From: Bacteroidales bacterium
Lineage (GTDB): Bacteria; Bacteroidota; Bacteroidia; Bacteroidales; UBA3663
NCBI GenBank assembly: GCA_017561935.1
Contig: JAFZBE010000026.1
Span: 30,669 to 94,668, forward strand
Length of the DNA: 64,000 bases
Direction of reading: 5' to 3'
The notes under the pieces: generated by a model
What the model saw: only the letters and a program-made list of their open reading frames with translations
Told to the model about the DNA's origin: nothing
Database searches by the model: none
In this document: positions 33,701 to 41,620 of the stretch, piece after piece
Layout of the letters: each line of letters begins with the position of its first letter
How positions within the stretch are numbered: position 1 is the stretch's first letter
Program-made: the position numbers and the translations under genes

Positions 33701-34030
33701 ACAGAGGCTAATCCCAACAAGTGGGCCTCTTATCCTCGCATCGAAACGATGAACATGAACAATGTGAATGCTCAGACATCGGACTTCTGGGTACGCAATG
33801 CAAGTTACCTGCGCTGCAAGAATATCCAATTAGGTTATACCTTGCCCAAGGATATGGTCAAGAAAGTCGGCATCGACAATGTGCGTGTCTTCTTCAGCGG
33901 CCAGAACCTTTTCACTTGGAGTTCCTTCTACAAGGGATGGGATCCGGAGAATGAAATCGGCACAGGCGATGCTCCATCATACTATCCAATTACGAGAATC
34001 TTCTCGTTCGGCATGAATGTCAAGTTCTAA
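30749..34030 (+). CDS. susC: SusC-like TonB-dependent outer-membrane transporter with STN domain (PUL 1)
   Basis: A 1093-residue TonB-dependent transporter. It has a signal peptide (1-26), an STN signalling domain (about 28-105), a carboxypeptidase-like beta domain (about 108-185, RIVTGTILDEQGEPVAGATV), a TonB-box region EDVVVVGYG, the plug (SIKIRGTGTFSSAGNDPLVL) and a 22-strand barrel ending FSFGMNVKF. STN-containing members signal substrate import to FecR-type anti-sigma factors, here encoded upstream. The 194-base gap upstream has no primary-type promoter, consistent with use of the ECF sigma factor. Predicted substrate is a fucosylated glycan, from the neighbour enzyme. Confidence 0.95.
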   Translation: MNTKHSMSKSLVLASLCMMAPFAIWAQTVKFNPKEDTLKNAISAIEQQSGYSVDYNASEVDVNTVIKTRDINGDIEAKINEMLSGTGLTCEVNGKHIIIKKANEKKGSRIVTGTILDEQGEPVAGATVLAKGTTIGTVTDIDGNYSLEVPDDCKELQYSYIGYTPQDIVIGSKRTVNVTMEEDSQLLEDVVVVGYGVQRKVDLTGSVSAITSKELESKPVMSTAQALAGVAPGLSVVANSGRPGAGASIKIRGTGTFSSAGNDPLVLIDGLAGSVDDVDANDIQSISFLKDAASASIYGNRAANGVILIETKKGTKGKTHVTYSNQFGWQTANELPEFLESADYATYYNMAMSNMGRAEVYSADVIQKYRSGSDQDNYPNANHLKWLLESGSGFQHQHNVSVQGGSGNTTYNLSLGLRDQDGLTARTNNRRLTALFTMKSELYKDLTLTFNLNAYRNRYGAPYGSGSIDAIIGYAVRETPIIAGKKSDGTYGYQDDYCPEGWLDSESFVKNYATNVSASAQLKWVTPIKGLSLTGKAGTNYYTSNNKTFKSTAQFDENKSIGPNSLSVSSSNNLYTDVEALANYDLKVADHTLNVLLGTSLEQTQNKGLNGYRTSFPNNYLYELSSGDASTSTNGSSLTEYTLLSFFGRVNYSFKDRYLFEANMRADGSSRFAEGNRWGIFPSVSVGWRVSEESFWKNSALSSWFDNLKIRLSEGVLGNQNIDVYPYQQTYTLGHNYVLGGSLVSGAYSATYKNEDVTWERTSIFDVGLDFGMFGGRLSGTIDYFNKYTSDILASVEVATIMGRGVGQSNVGAVSNKGIEVELNWKGRIGNDFEYGIAPNFTYVKNAVEELADGAKEDLNNNRIVGEPIGIIYGYETEGLFVDQSEIDAAPEQLVGKSSLKPGYIRYKDLDNDGKVTANEDRKVLGSMTPKFYYGLNLTASYKGLDLAVLFQGLGGHKRLIGSYMAYAFYNGGQIQKWQAEDCWTEANPNKWASYPRIETMNMNNVNAQTSDFWVRNASYLRCKNIQLGYTLPKDMVKKVGIDNVRVFFSGQNLFTWSSFYKGWDPENEIGTGDAPSYYPITRIFSFGMNVKF

Positions 34031-34056
34031 GTTTAACCAATAAAGACTATCCTATT

Positions 34057-35733
34057 ATGAAAACCAGATATTCAAACTATTTTATGGGAAAGATGTGCAT
34101 CGTGGCAGCTGTTGCCATGGCTTTCGGATTGAGCAGCTGTGATGAAGACCTGCTGGTGAAGAATCCGCCTTCAGAAATCTCAAACGGCAACTTCTGGACA
34201 GGCGAAAGCGATGCGAAACTTGCCTTGGTAGGTTGTTATACTTCATCCAATGGATGGAATCACGACAATTTCGATTCACCGCAGGGAATGCTGTACCTGG
34301 ATTTTGCAGGTGGTAACGGTACCGAGAAAGAGAACTTCACTTCGCTGATGTGCAGTACCAACACCCTGGCAACCAATAGCAACCTTCGTTATTACTGGTC
34401 GAATGCTTATACGAATATTGCCAACTGCAATACCTTCCTCGACAATATCGAGTCATGCAAAATGGACGAGAGCAAAATTAAGGCATGGTCAGCTGAAGTA
34501 AAATGTATCAGAGCTTCATTCCTGATGAAACTTGCATTCCACTACAAGGACGTTCCTATGCCACTTACCACTCTTAGCATTGAGGATGCCAACACAATCG
34601 GTCAGACACCTCAGCAACAGGTCTATGATCAATGCGAAAAAGACCTCCTGGAAGCCGTCTCCCTCCTGCCTCTCGAATATTCGTCTGAGGACTATGGCCG
34701 ATATACCCAAGGTGCTGCCCGCGCTTTGCTGGGTCGCCTCTATCTGGCCGAGAACCGTTGGGCAGATGCAGCCGCCCAATACAAGGCAATCATCGATTCC
34801 AGAAAATATGAGATTGATAGAAGCCATGGAGAAGACAGCTACGAGAAACTGTTCTGGTATGGTGGAGAGAACAGCAAGGAAAACATCTTCTTCATTAACG
34901 GTGCCAAAGGCCAATATACCTGGTCGCGCTACATCTATCTCACACCCGAGACCTACGGCGGATGGCACCAGTTTGCCGTCTATAACGAACTGGTAAAGGA
35001 TTACTATTGTAAGGACGGCCTGAGCATCGACGAATCGCCACTCTACAACAAGCAGGATCCATACGCCAACCGCGAAGTCCGTCTATATGCATCAGTCTTC
35101 CTTCCTCCAGTGGGAACATATCCTGGCACCGTATTCAACGGACAAGTCTATGACTGCTACAACGGAGGCTCAAGCAGCGATGCCTACAATAAGTTCAACC
35201 TGTTCAATGGCTATTGCCCAAAGAAAGGTCTGGATCCATCGAACGAGGACATCTGGAGCGCTTATGTGTATGTCCCTGTCATACGATATGCAGAAGTCCT
35301 GCTGAGTTACCTTGAGGCTGTGAATGAATATGCTCCCTCGCAAGTCGATCAAACGTTACTCGACCTGACGATTAATGACATTCGTGACAGAGCTCTCCTT
35401 CCAAGTCTTGACAAGAACAAGCTATCCAGCCAGGAAGCTGTTCGTCAGGCTGTTCGTAAGGAGCGTCGTGTAGAGTTGGCTTTCGAAGGACTCCGTCTAT
35501 TTGACGTGCTGCGTTGGGGAATTGCCGACAAGGAACTTAACCATTATTTCACAGGTGTGTTGCTGAGCGATGATCCTTCAGCACACAACTATGGCGGCAA
35601 TTCATCCAAGGATGCTGATGGTTATTATCAATTTGAACAAAGGGCATGGGCCTCACATAATCGCTATTGGCCTATTCCGCAAAATGACCTGAATGTGAAC
35701 AAGAGCCTTGTACAAAACGAGGGTTACAATTAG
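34057..35733 (+). CDS. susD: SusD/RagB-family glycan-binding lipoprotein (PUL 1)
   Basis: A 558-residue surface lipoprotein: signal peptide with lipobox LSSC, Cys28 lipidated, then the SusD helical fold with TPR-like repeats. The C-terminal part has the conserved VRKERRVELAFEGLRLFDVLRW, which is a hallmark of RagB/SusD. SusD closes as a lid on the SusC barrel and binds glycan at the cell surface. It lies 26 bases after susC, so the two are co-transcribed. A hairpin follows at 35756-35782. Confidence 0.95.
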   Translation: MKTRYSNYFMGKMCIVAAVAMAFGLSSCDEDLLVKNPPSEISNGNFWTGESDAKLALVGCYTSSNGWNHDNFDSPQGMLYLDFAGGNGTEKENFTSLMCSTNTLATNSNLRYYWSNAYTNIANCNTFLDNIESCKMDESKIKAWSAEVKCIRASFLMKLAFHYKDVPMPLTTLSIEDANTIGQTPQQQVYDQCEKDLLEAVSLLPLEYSSEDYGRYTQGAARALLGRLYLAENRWADAAAQYKAIIDSRKYEIDRSHGEDSYEKLFWYGGENSKENIFFINGAKGQYTWSRYIYLTPETYGGWHQFAVYNELVKDYYCKDGLSIDESPLYNKQDPYANREVRLYASVFLPPVGTYPGTVFNGQVYDCYNGGSSSDAYNKFNLFNGYCPKKGLDPSNEDIWSAYVYVPVIRYAEVLLSYLEAVNEYAPSQVDQTLLDLTINDIRDRALLPSLDKNKLSSQEAVRQAVRKERRVELAFEGLRLFDVLRWGIADKELNHYFTGVLLSDDPSAHNYGGNSSKDADGYYQFEQRAWASHNRYWPIPQNDLNVNKSLVQNEGYN

Positions 35734-35755
35734 TTGTTGTATATATGTGTGTGTA

Positions 35756-35782
35756 GGGGGAAGGTGCTTCGTATCTTCCCCC
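35756..35782 (+). terminator. Hairpin after the PUL 1 susD gene
   Basis: An 8-bp stem GGGGGAAG (35756-35763) with CTTCCCCC (35775-35782), loop of 11, followed by ATTTTGG. Likely terminator; the fucosidase gene has its own promoter directly after. Confidence 0.7.
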
Positions 35783-35807
35783 ATTTTGGAAAATTTTTGC
35801 ATTTATA

Positions 35808-35839
35808 TTTGGTCAATTCAATATTATTCCCTATCTTTG
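35808..35839 (+). promoter_or_regulatory. Promoter of the fucosidase gene
   Basis: TTTG (35808-35811), 20 bases, TATCTTTG (35832-35839); leader about 20 bases. It gives the fucosidase gene expression independent of the SusC/D transcript. Confidence 0.8.
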
Positions 35840-35864
35840 CCGATAGAAAACAATAACGTACACC

Positions 35865-37505
35865 ATGAAACCTATTACTACCCTACTATCGTTGGCCATT
35901 GTTGCCACGATGAACGCACAAAATTATGAAGTGCCTGTGCTTGAGAACGACGAACCGATGGCAACAGGCAAGTTTGAACCCACCTGGGAATCGCTGAGCA
36001 CCTACGAGGTGCCCGAATGGTTCCGCGATGCCAAGTTCGGCATCTGGGCGCATTGGGGTCCGCAATGTGTCGAAGGCTCCGGCGACTGGATGGCCCGCAG
36101 CCTATACATGGAAGGTACCCGCGAATATGAATTCCACCGCAAGAACTACGGACATCCGTCGGAAGTGGGCTTCAAGGACATCCTGCCCCTCTTCAAGGCC
36201 GAGAAGTGGGACCCCGAAGGGCTCGTAGCCTTCTACAAGGAGATTGGCGCACAATACTTCTTCGCCCTGGGCAATCATCACGACAACTATGACCTTTGGG
36301 ACAGCAAATACCAGCCGTGGAACTCGATGAACATCGGCCCGCATAAGGACATCCTGGCTGGATGGGCAGCTGCAGCTAAGAAGGCAGGATTGCCCTTCGG
36401 CATATCGTTCCATGCCGACCATGCCTGGACATGGTACGAGCCATCACGCCGCTACGACACCCATGGTGACAAGATGGGTGTACCCTACGACGGCTGGTTG
36501 ACGAAGGAAGACGGGAAGGGCAAATGGTGGGAAGGCTATGACCCGCAGCAGCTCTATGCCCAGAACCATCCGCTGAGCGAAGGCTCATGGGCCAATGGTA
36601 TGATACATCGTCAATGGGGATGGGGCAATGGTGCCTGTCCTCCCTCACAGGAATTTGCCACCAATTTCTACAACCGAACCCTCGATGCCATCAATCGCTA
36701 CAACCCCGACCTGATCTACTTCGACGTCACCGTGCTGCCCTTCTACCCCGTTAGCGATGCGGGCATGAAGATCACCGCCCACATGTACAACCACAGCATG
36801 GCGATGAACAACGGCAAGAACCGCGCTATCGTCTTCGGCAAGATACTCGAGAACGACCAACAGCGCAAAGCCCTTGTCTGGGATGTGGAACGTGGAGCGC
36901 CCAATGAGATCGAGCCTGAACCCTGGCAGTGCTGCAACTGCATCGGTGGCTGGCATTACAGCACCGAAATTTACGAGCGTGGCACCTACAAGAGTGCTGC
37001 CACAGTGGCAAAACTTCTCGTCGATATCGTGTCGAAGAACGGCAACATGCTACTCTCGGTACCGCTCCGTGCCGATGGTACCTTCGACGAGAAGGAAGAG
37101 GTGATACTCAAGGAATTCGGTGCATGGATGAAGGTTAACAAGGAGAGCATCATCGGCACCCGTCCATGGAAGATCTTCGGTGAAGGTCCCATTGCCGAAT
37201 CGACGATTCAAATCAATGCCCAAGGTTTCAACGATGGCAATTACACCAAAGCAGGCAGCGATGAGATTCGTTTCACACAGACGGCAAAGAATCTTTATGT
37301 AAGTGCCCTTGCCTGGCCCGAGAATCACACTATTACTATCAAGAGCCTTGCCAAAGGCAGTAAACTGTTCCCGAAAGGAATATCAAAAATCGAACTCCTC
37401 GGCTACGGTCCGGTCAAATTCCAGCGGACAAAAGATGCACTCGTCGTAACCCTTCCTGACGAACCCCTCAATGGTATCATGCCTGTATTGAGAATCAGGA
37501 AATGA
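35865..37505 (+). CDS. GH29 alpha-L-fucosidase
   Basis: A 546-residue exported enzyme cleaving alpha-linked L-fucose from glycans. After a short signal peptide (ending ATMNAQ) the GH29 barrel shows WFRDAKFGIWAHWGPQ, FALGNHHDNYDLWDSKYQPW (His/His substrate contacts) and PDLIYFDVT, whose Asp is the expected nucleophile. A C-terminal beta-sandwich (about 430-546) has sequence such as RPWKIFGEGP. It closes PUL 1 and suggests fucosylated, possibly mucin or plant xyloglucan, substrates. It has its own promoter. Confidence 0.93.
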   Translation: MKPITTLLSLAIVATMNAQNYEVPVLENDEPMATGKFEPTWESLSTYEVPEWFRDAKFGIWAHWGPQCVEGSGDWMARSLYMEGTREYEFHRKNYGHPSEVGFKDILPLFKAEKWDPEGLVAFYKEIGAQYFFALGNHHDNYDLWDSKYQPWNSMNIGPHKDILAGWAAAAKKAGLPFGISFHADHAWTWYEPSRRYDTHGDKMGVPYDGWLTKEDGKGKWWEGYDPQQLYAQNHPLSEGSWANGMIHRQWGWGNGACPPSQEFATNFYNRTLDAINRYNPDLIYFDVTVLPFYPVSDAGMKITAHMYNHSMAMNNGKNRAIVFGKILENDQQRKALVWDVERGAPNEIEPEPWQCCNCIGGWHYSTEIYERGTYKSAATVAKLLVDIVSKNGNMLLSVPLRADGTFDEKEEVILKEFGAWMKVNKESIIGTRPWKIFGEGPIAESTIQINAQGFNDGNYTKAGSDEIRFTQTAKNLYVSALAWPENHTITIKSLAKGSKLFPKGISKIELLGYGPVKFQRTKDALVVTLPDEPLNGIMPVLRIRK

Positions 37506-37526
37506 TGAAGCCATAGACATGATAAC

Positions 37527-37560
37527 AGCTCCACCCTCGAGATCCCTCTTGGGTGGAGCT
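37527..37560. terminator. Intrinsic terminator, convergent genes
   Basis: A 10-bp stem AGCTCCACCC (37527-37536) with GGGTGGAGCT (37551-37560), flanked by AT-rich tails on both sides; ends the fucosidase gene and the opposing leucine-rich-repeat gene. Confidence 0.8.
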
Positions 37561-37585
37561 GATATTATTAGGCAAGCCGAGAAGA

Positions 37586-38650
37586 TTATTCGGCCGAAAT
37601 GGCCCCATGAAGAATGCGCCTACACTCGTCGTAGTTTGAGCTGACGAGCGCCTTGTAGATGGCATCCTTGAAGCGGGCATTCTGCTGCTGGAGTTCGATT
37701 ACTTGACGCTGCAGGTCATTGATCTGATCATCATAGCTATAGTTGTCATACGAGTCGTAATTCCCACCTTGTTGGGCATAGCCTTGCTGTCCATAACCCT
37801 GTGATGGATAGTTTTGCTGACCCTGCTGACCATAGTTCTGCTGGTTGTAACCTTGCTGGTTATAGCTCTGTTGATTGTTACCCTGCTGACCATAGTTCTG
37901 TTGGTTGTAACCCTGCTGATTATAGCTCTGCTGACCATAGTTCTGCTGGTTATAGCCCTGCTGACCATAGCCCTGTTGTCCATAGCCCTGTTGTCCATTA
38001 CCACCTATCTCGCGGATGTCGCCGAACGCACTCCAGTAGCTGGCATTTCGGTAACTGGAGAAAGAGCCGTAGGGGACATAGAGCGTGAAGGGCACCTTGC
38101 CACTGTCATTCAGCGGGAATGCTGAAGAAGCAACAGTGGGAGGCTCGACACTATAGACGTAAAGTGTCTTCAGCGCATCGCAGTCCTCGAAAGCCTCTAT
38201 GCCGATGCTCGTCACGCTGCGAGGCAGAGTTAGTTCTGTGAGCGAACTGCATTCCTCAAACGCCTCGTCACCGATGGTCTTGATGGCATCGGAAAGGTTA
38301 ACGGTAGTCAAGTTGCGGCACTTCTGGAAGGCTGCATTGCCAATGTAGGTCACAGTCGCTGGCACAGTGACAGAAGTGAGGTTACGGCAATGCACAAAAG
38401 CTGATTTGCCGATACCCACGACAGTGTAGCGGCTGCCTTCGGCATCGGTCACCTGTGTGGGTATCACAAGATTTCCGCTCACGTACGACGAATTGCGCTC
38501 GGTGTAGTACATACGCGACACTTCGCATTCGCTGTTCGAGAGGACATTGAAATAGAGGACACGTCCATCGGACATGGTGGCCTGGAAGTCGTAGGCCATC
38601 GACAATGCTGTTGCCGAGAGGGCCAACATAAGTGTAATAAGCTTTTTCAT
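37586..38650 (-). CDS. Secreted BspA-like leucine-rich-repeat protein with prion-like tail
   Basis: A 354-residue protein with signal peptide [19 protein letters not shown]. Residues about 60-170 are four LRR_5 (BspA-like) repeats of about 23 residues (for example [20 protein letters not shown]). Residues 217-297 form a low-complexity tail of units such as [10 protein letters not shown] and QQSYN, made almost only of Gln, Gly, Tyr and Asn. A predicted coiled coil (about 308-336, [18 protein letters not shown]) precedes the end. LRR_5 proteins commonly bind host or microbial surfaces. The tail resembles yeast-prion composition and may aggregate or form a matrix. It is last of a probable three-gene secreted-protein operon. 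Confidence 0.85.
   Translation of the reverse strand: MKKLITLMLALSATALSMAYDFQATMSDGRVLYFNVLSNSECEVSRMYYTERNSSYVSGNLVIPTQVTDAEGSRYTVVGIGKSAFVHCRNLTSVTVPATVTYIGNAAFQKCRNLTTVNLSDAIKTIGDEAFEECSSLTELTLPRSVTSIGIEAFEDCDALKTLYVYSVEPPTVASSAFPLNDSGKVPFTLYVPYGSFSSYRNASYWSAFGDIREIGGNGQQGYGQQGYGQQGYNQQNYGQQSYNQQGYNQQNYGQQGNNQQSYNQQGYNQQNYGQQGQQNYPSQGYGQQGYAQQGGNYDSYDNYSYDDQINDLQRQVIELQQQNARFKDAIYKALVSSNYDECRRILHGAISAE
37765..38005. repeat. Coding tandem repeat for a Gln/Tyr/Gly/Asn-rich tail
   Basis: About 27 degenerate 9-base units (three codons: CAG CAG GGC/AAC/TAT...) encode the prion-like tail. Near-identical 30- to 60-base blocks recur, which makes the tract prone to length change. Confidence 0.85.
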
Positions 38651-38685
38651 CGTATTGTGAACTGATAATGTGGTGGCGGTGGATA

Positions 38686-41556
38686 TTACTGTATAGCGTA
38701 CTTGCGCCCTTGATGGATATAGATGCCCTTGGCGGTAGGCTTTCCGCTCAGACGGCGGCCATCGAGGGTGTACCAGCTTGTATCAATGCCCTGCACTCCT
38801 TCGTCTGTTATCAGCGTAGTGATAGCAGTTGCCTCTCCGTCGAAGTTGAGCTCAAAAGCACGGATGGTGCTCGGTTGCCCAACAGGATCACCTGCCGTGA
38901 GGCCACCTTGCAGCTCGAAGTAGCCTCGGAAAGCATTGACAGTTACGTCGGCAGCGGGATAATAGAGTGTGTTGTTTGCACCGAGGTATAGCTTGGTGTT
39001 GTCGTTTGCCTCAAGCGTGACGGGCGAGAAGTTGCCGATGAAGTACAAGTAATCACTCTTCTTCTGGTCAGGAGTCTTGCTGATTGTAACATCATTAAAT
39101 GTTGGGTTATCAATCACGTCATCGCCTTCCCACTTCACGATATAGGGCTTGCCGGCCTTGATCTTCGTCGCGTTCTTGAAGTTGATGGTCAATGTCGAGC
39201 CCGAGAAGCTCGATTTATCAAGCTCCATCACTGTAGCATCGGACAAGATTGTACCATCGAAGCTATCTAACGCAAATGGCAGACAGAGCGTGTTCCAGTA
39301 TCCGTCCTTGTAGAGCGTGCGTCCGTCAATCTTGACATTCACAGTCTTGCCTTCCAAAGCAGCCAGCGCTTCCGTATTGTCGGCAGCGTCGCTGAGGGCA
39401 ACAACAGCAAATATAGGCATGGACAACTGTCCGACGGGACATGTAATGTATGCACCAAGTCCGACCAGATCGTTTGCTGAGGTATTGGCAGCGAACTGCT
39501 CCTGACTGGCATCAAGCAGCATCGTTGTGCCATCGGCCGAGATACTGGTTTTCGAGAAGACGCCCTTGAACTCGAAATCATTGTTCTCGGCATAGCTGAC
39601 AGTAACGGGAGTGCGGCACGAGATTGGCATCTGCGAGAAGCTTGGATTCACGACATCGTTGCCACTGAACTTGATGAGATAGGGGATGCCGGCCACGAGA
39701 CGGGTGTCGGCAGCAGGCAGGAACAACATCGTCGAACCAACAATGGCACTGTACTCGAGCAGCTCAACGTCATTGCCAAAGGTGGCCTTCAACTGGTCAT
39801 AGCTAAGCGAGAAGGGCAGACAGATGGTGTTCCACTCGCCAGCTGCGAAAGTGCGGTTGTTGATCTGCACGTCACAGATCTTGCCAAAGCAATCGTCCAT
39901 ATTCACAGTCGAAGCGTTGGCATCGATCGTAAAGGTCGTATTCAAGGTCAAATTGTCCTTAAGCTCGTGAATGGCCTCTTCAAGCCAATGATTGTGGTCT
40001 TGTACGAATTGCCAGAGGGCATTCTTGGCATCGTCATAGCTGTTGTAGGTTCCACCTACCCAGCCCAGATAGTCAATGCCCATTGACCAACCGGCGCCAC
40101 CTGCTTCCTTCGGAGTGTAGTTCAAGGTGCGCGACTGCTCCATGGCAGAGTTAATGTCTTCAATACGGTAATACATGGAGTTCGTAAGACCATTGTTGGT
40201 TGGCCAATTACCAGGTTGGCTAGCATAGACCTGTTCCCAGCGCTCGACAAGCAGATTGACGAATTCGGGACTGTTCTCAACCAAGTTTTTGACACACTCA
40301 CGCAGATAGGGATAATATGCATTATTCGGACCTGTGGTATAGTTCTTTCCCCCATCAAAAATGAAGGCATTTCTCAGATCCCCGAAATTTCCATATGCAA
40401 TATCGAAGTCCCAAAGCGGGCCGAAATGCAGCTTGTCATCAGGATTGATGTCACGATAGGCGTAGTTGCTGATGAGGCCGTCGTAGTTGCCCGAAACCTC
40501 ATTGCCAATAAAATAGGCCACAAGCGACTCCATGTCAACATACTTGAACAAACCAGTGGCTTCGCTGAAGTCTTTGGTGAACGTGCAGGTGTATGCTGCA
40601 CTGAGGAAGTCCGAAATTGACTGTTCTACCTCGGCGGTGTAGAAATCGTCTTCAGGATTCTTCACGTTGATTGCGTATTCCTTTTGGCCGTTGTAGCTCA
40701 TAAAGATATGAGGATCTTCAACGAACTTTGCCTCGCTGGCAACACCTTCCAGAAGCCATCCATTGTCCCCATCGATATCGATGCGTCCCTTTAGAATCTC
40801 AGTGTGGTCCGAAATCTGGTAGGTACCTATGTATTCATCGTTCATCACTACGTCCACAAACTTGTAGGCAGGATAATAAGGTAGTCCCTTCACGCCGGTC
40901 TTCTGTTCGATACGCTTTTCCACTTCAGTTGTCAGCGCATTGCGCATCATGGTCTTGTCGGCCACATTGGCCAGCAACGTCCAGTTCTTGGCATCTGCAT
41001 AGTTGTTGGTGCCGTCGCCCAGAGCCAGCAGCTTGGTCTTCGACGGGAACTTCAAGCGATATGACTTCTTGGGGCTAAACCATGTGGAATTGCCACGACC
41101 ACGAATTGTGGTCAACTCGTCTCGCAGCTTGATGCTGCCATTGGCATCTACCACTTTGATGCGTGCCAGACGGTATTGGTCTGACTTTTCTTCATATTGT
41201 CCATAATTGGGCAGAATGGCTGCACCATCAGTAATGGTAGGGTCGGCTGTGATGATATTGTTGCTGATTTGCGTGTCATAATCTATACCGCCCTGCATCT
41301 TGATCAAGTAGTAAAGATCGTTCTTGTCGCCCGTCACGTCCGAAACGTCCGTGTACTCCTGTGGTTTGGTTGCTTTCTTGTTCAATTTTGCATCGAGCAT
41401 CCAGATATAGACCGTAGGTGCATCGGTGATCTGGCCTTTGGCAGCAATAATGGCATCGGTTTGTTCCTTGGATTGAGGAACATCAGCCAAACTTTCGACC
41501 ATGCTGCCGATAAAGAGGACAAGCAATGCCGAAAATAAAGTAAGAAGTCGTTTCAT
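38686..41556 (-). CDS. Secreted CotH-kinase family protein with duplicated C-terminal modules
   Basis: A 956-residue protein with signal peptide (1-23). The CotH domain spans about 95-520, with [20 protein letters not shown] (150-169), a [20 protein letters not shown] segment and [15 protein letters not shown] (377-391); CotH proteins are atypical protein kinases, best known in spore coats. Two homologous modules follow, each with a WNTxCLPF core (residues 575-582 and 754-761). The last 30 residues ([20 protein letters not shown]) match the end of the upstream gene's product and may be a sorting or anchoring tail. It is the middle gene of the three-gene operon. Confidence 0.85.
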   Translation of the reverse strand: MKRLLTLFSALLVLFIGSMVESLADVPQSKEQTDAIIAAKGQITDAPTVYIWMLDAKLNKKATKPQEYTDVSDVTGDKNDLYYLIKMQGGIDYDTQISNNIITADPTITDGAAILPNYGQYEEKSDQYRLARIKVVDANGSIKLRDELTTIRGRGNSTWFSPKKSYRLKFPSKTKLLALGDGTNNYADAKNWTLLANVADKTMMRNALTTEVEKRIEQKTGVKGLPYYPAYKFVDVVMNDEYIGTYQISDHTEILKGRIDIDGDNGWLLEGVASEAKFVEDPHIFMSYNGQKEYAINVKNPEDDFYTAEVEQSISDFLSAAYTCTFTKDFSEATGLFKYVDMESLVAYFIGNEVSGNYDGLISNYAYRDINPDDKLHFGPLWDFDIAYGNFGDLRNAFIFDGGKNYTTGPNNAYYPYLRECVKNLVENSPEFVNLLVERWEQVYASQPGNWPTNNGLTNSMYYRIEDINSAMEQSRTLNYTPKEAGGAGWSMGIDYLGWVGGTYNSYDDAKNALWQFVQDHNHWLEEAIHELKDNLTLNTTFTIDANASTVNMDDCFGKICDVQINNRTFAAGEWNTICLPFSLSYDQLKATFGNDVELLEYSAIVGSTMLFLPAADTRLVAGIPYLIKFSGNDVVNPSFSQMPISCRTPVTVSYAENNDFEFKGVFSKTSISADGTTMLLDASQEQFAANTSANDLVGLGAYITCPVGQLSMPIFAVVALSDAADNTEALAALEGKTVNVKIDGRTLYKDGYWNTLCLPFALDSFDGTILSDATVMELDKSSFSGSTLTINFKNATKIKAGKPYIVKWEGDDVIDNPTFNDVTISKTPDQKKSDYLYFIGNFSPVTLEANDNTKLYLGANNTLYYPAADVTVNAFRGYFELQGGLTAGDPVGQPSTIRAFELNFDGEATAITTLITDEGVQGIDTSWYTLDGRRLSGKPTAKGIYIHQGRKYAIQ

Positions 41557-41620
41557 ATTAAAGATTTAATGTTAAGTGATTATGTGTTTTTATTTTTTTC
41601 AAGAAAGCCAAGGAAAAGGA

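Noticed and set aside
38686..38790. Definite type IX secretion sorting domain at the CotH protein end
   Set aside because: The tail resembles sorting-type endings but I cannot match it to the known profile by eye, and no secretion component is in the window.
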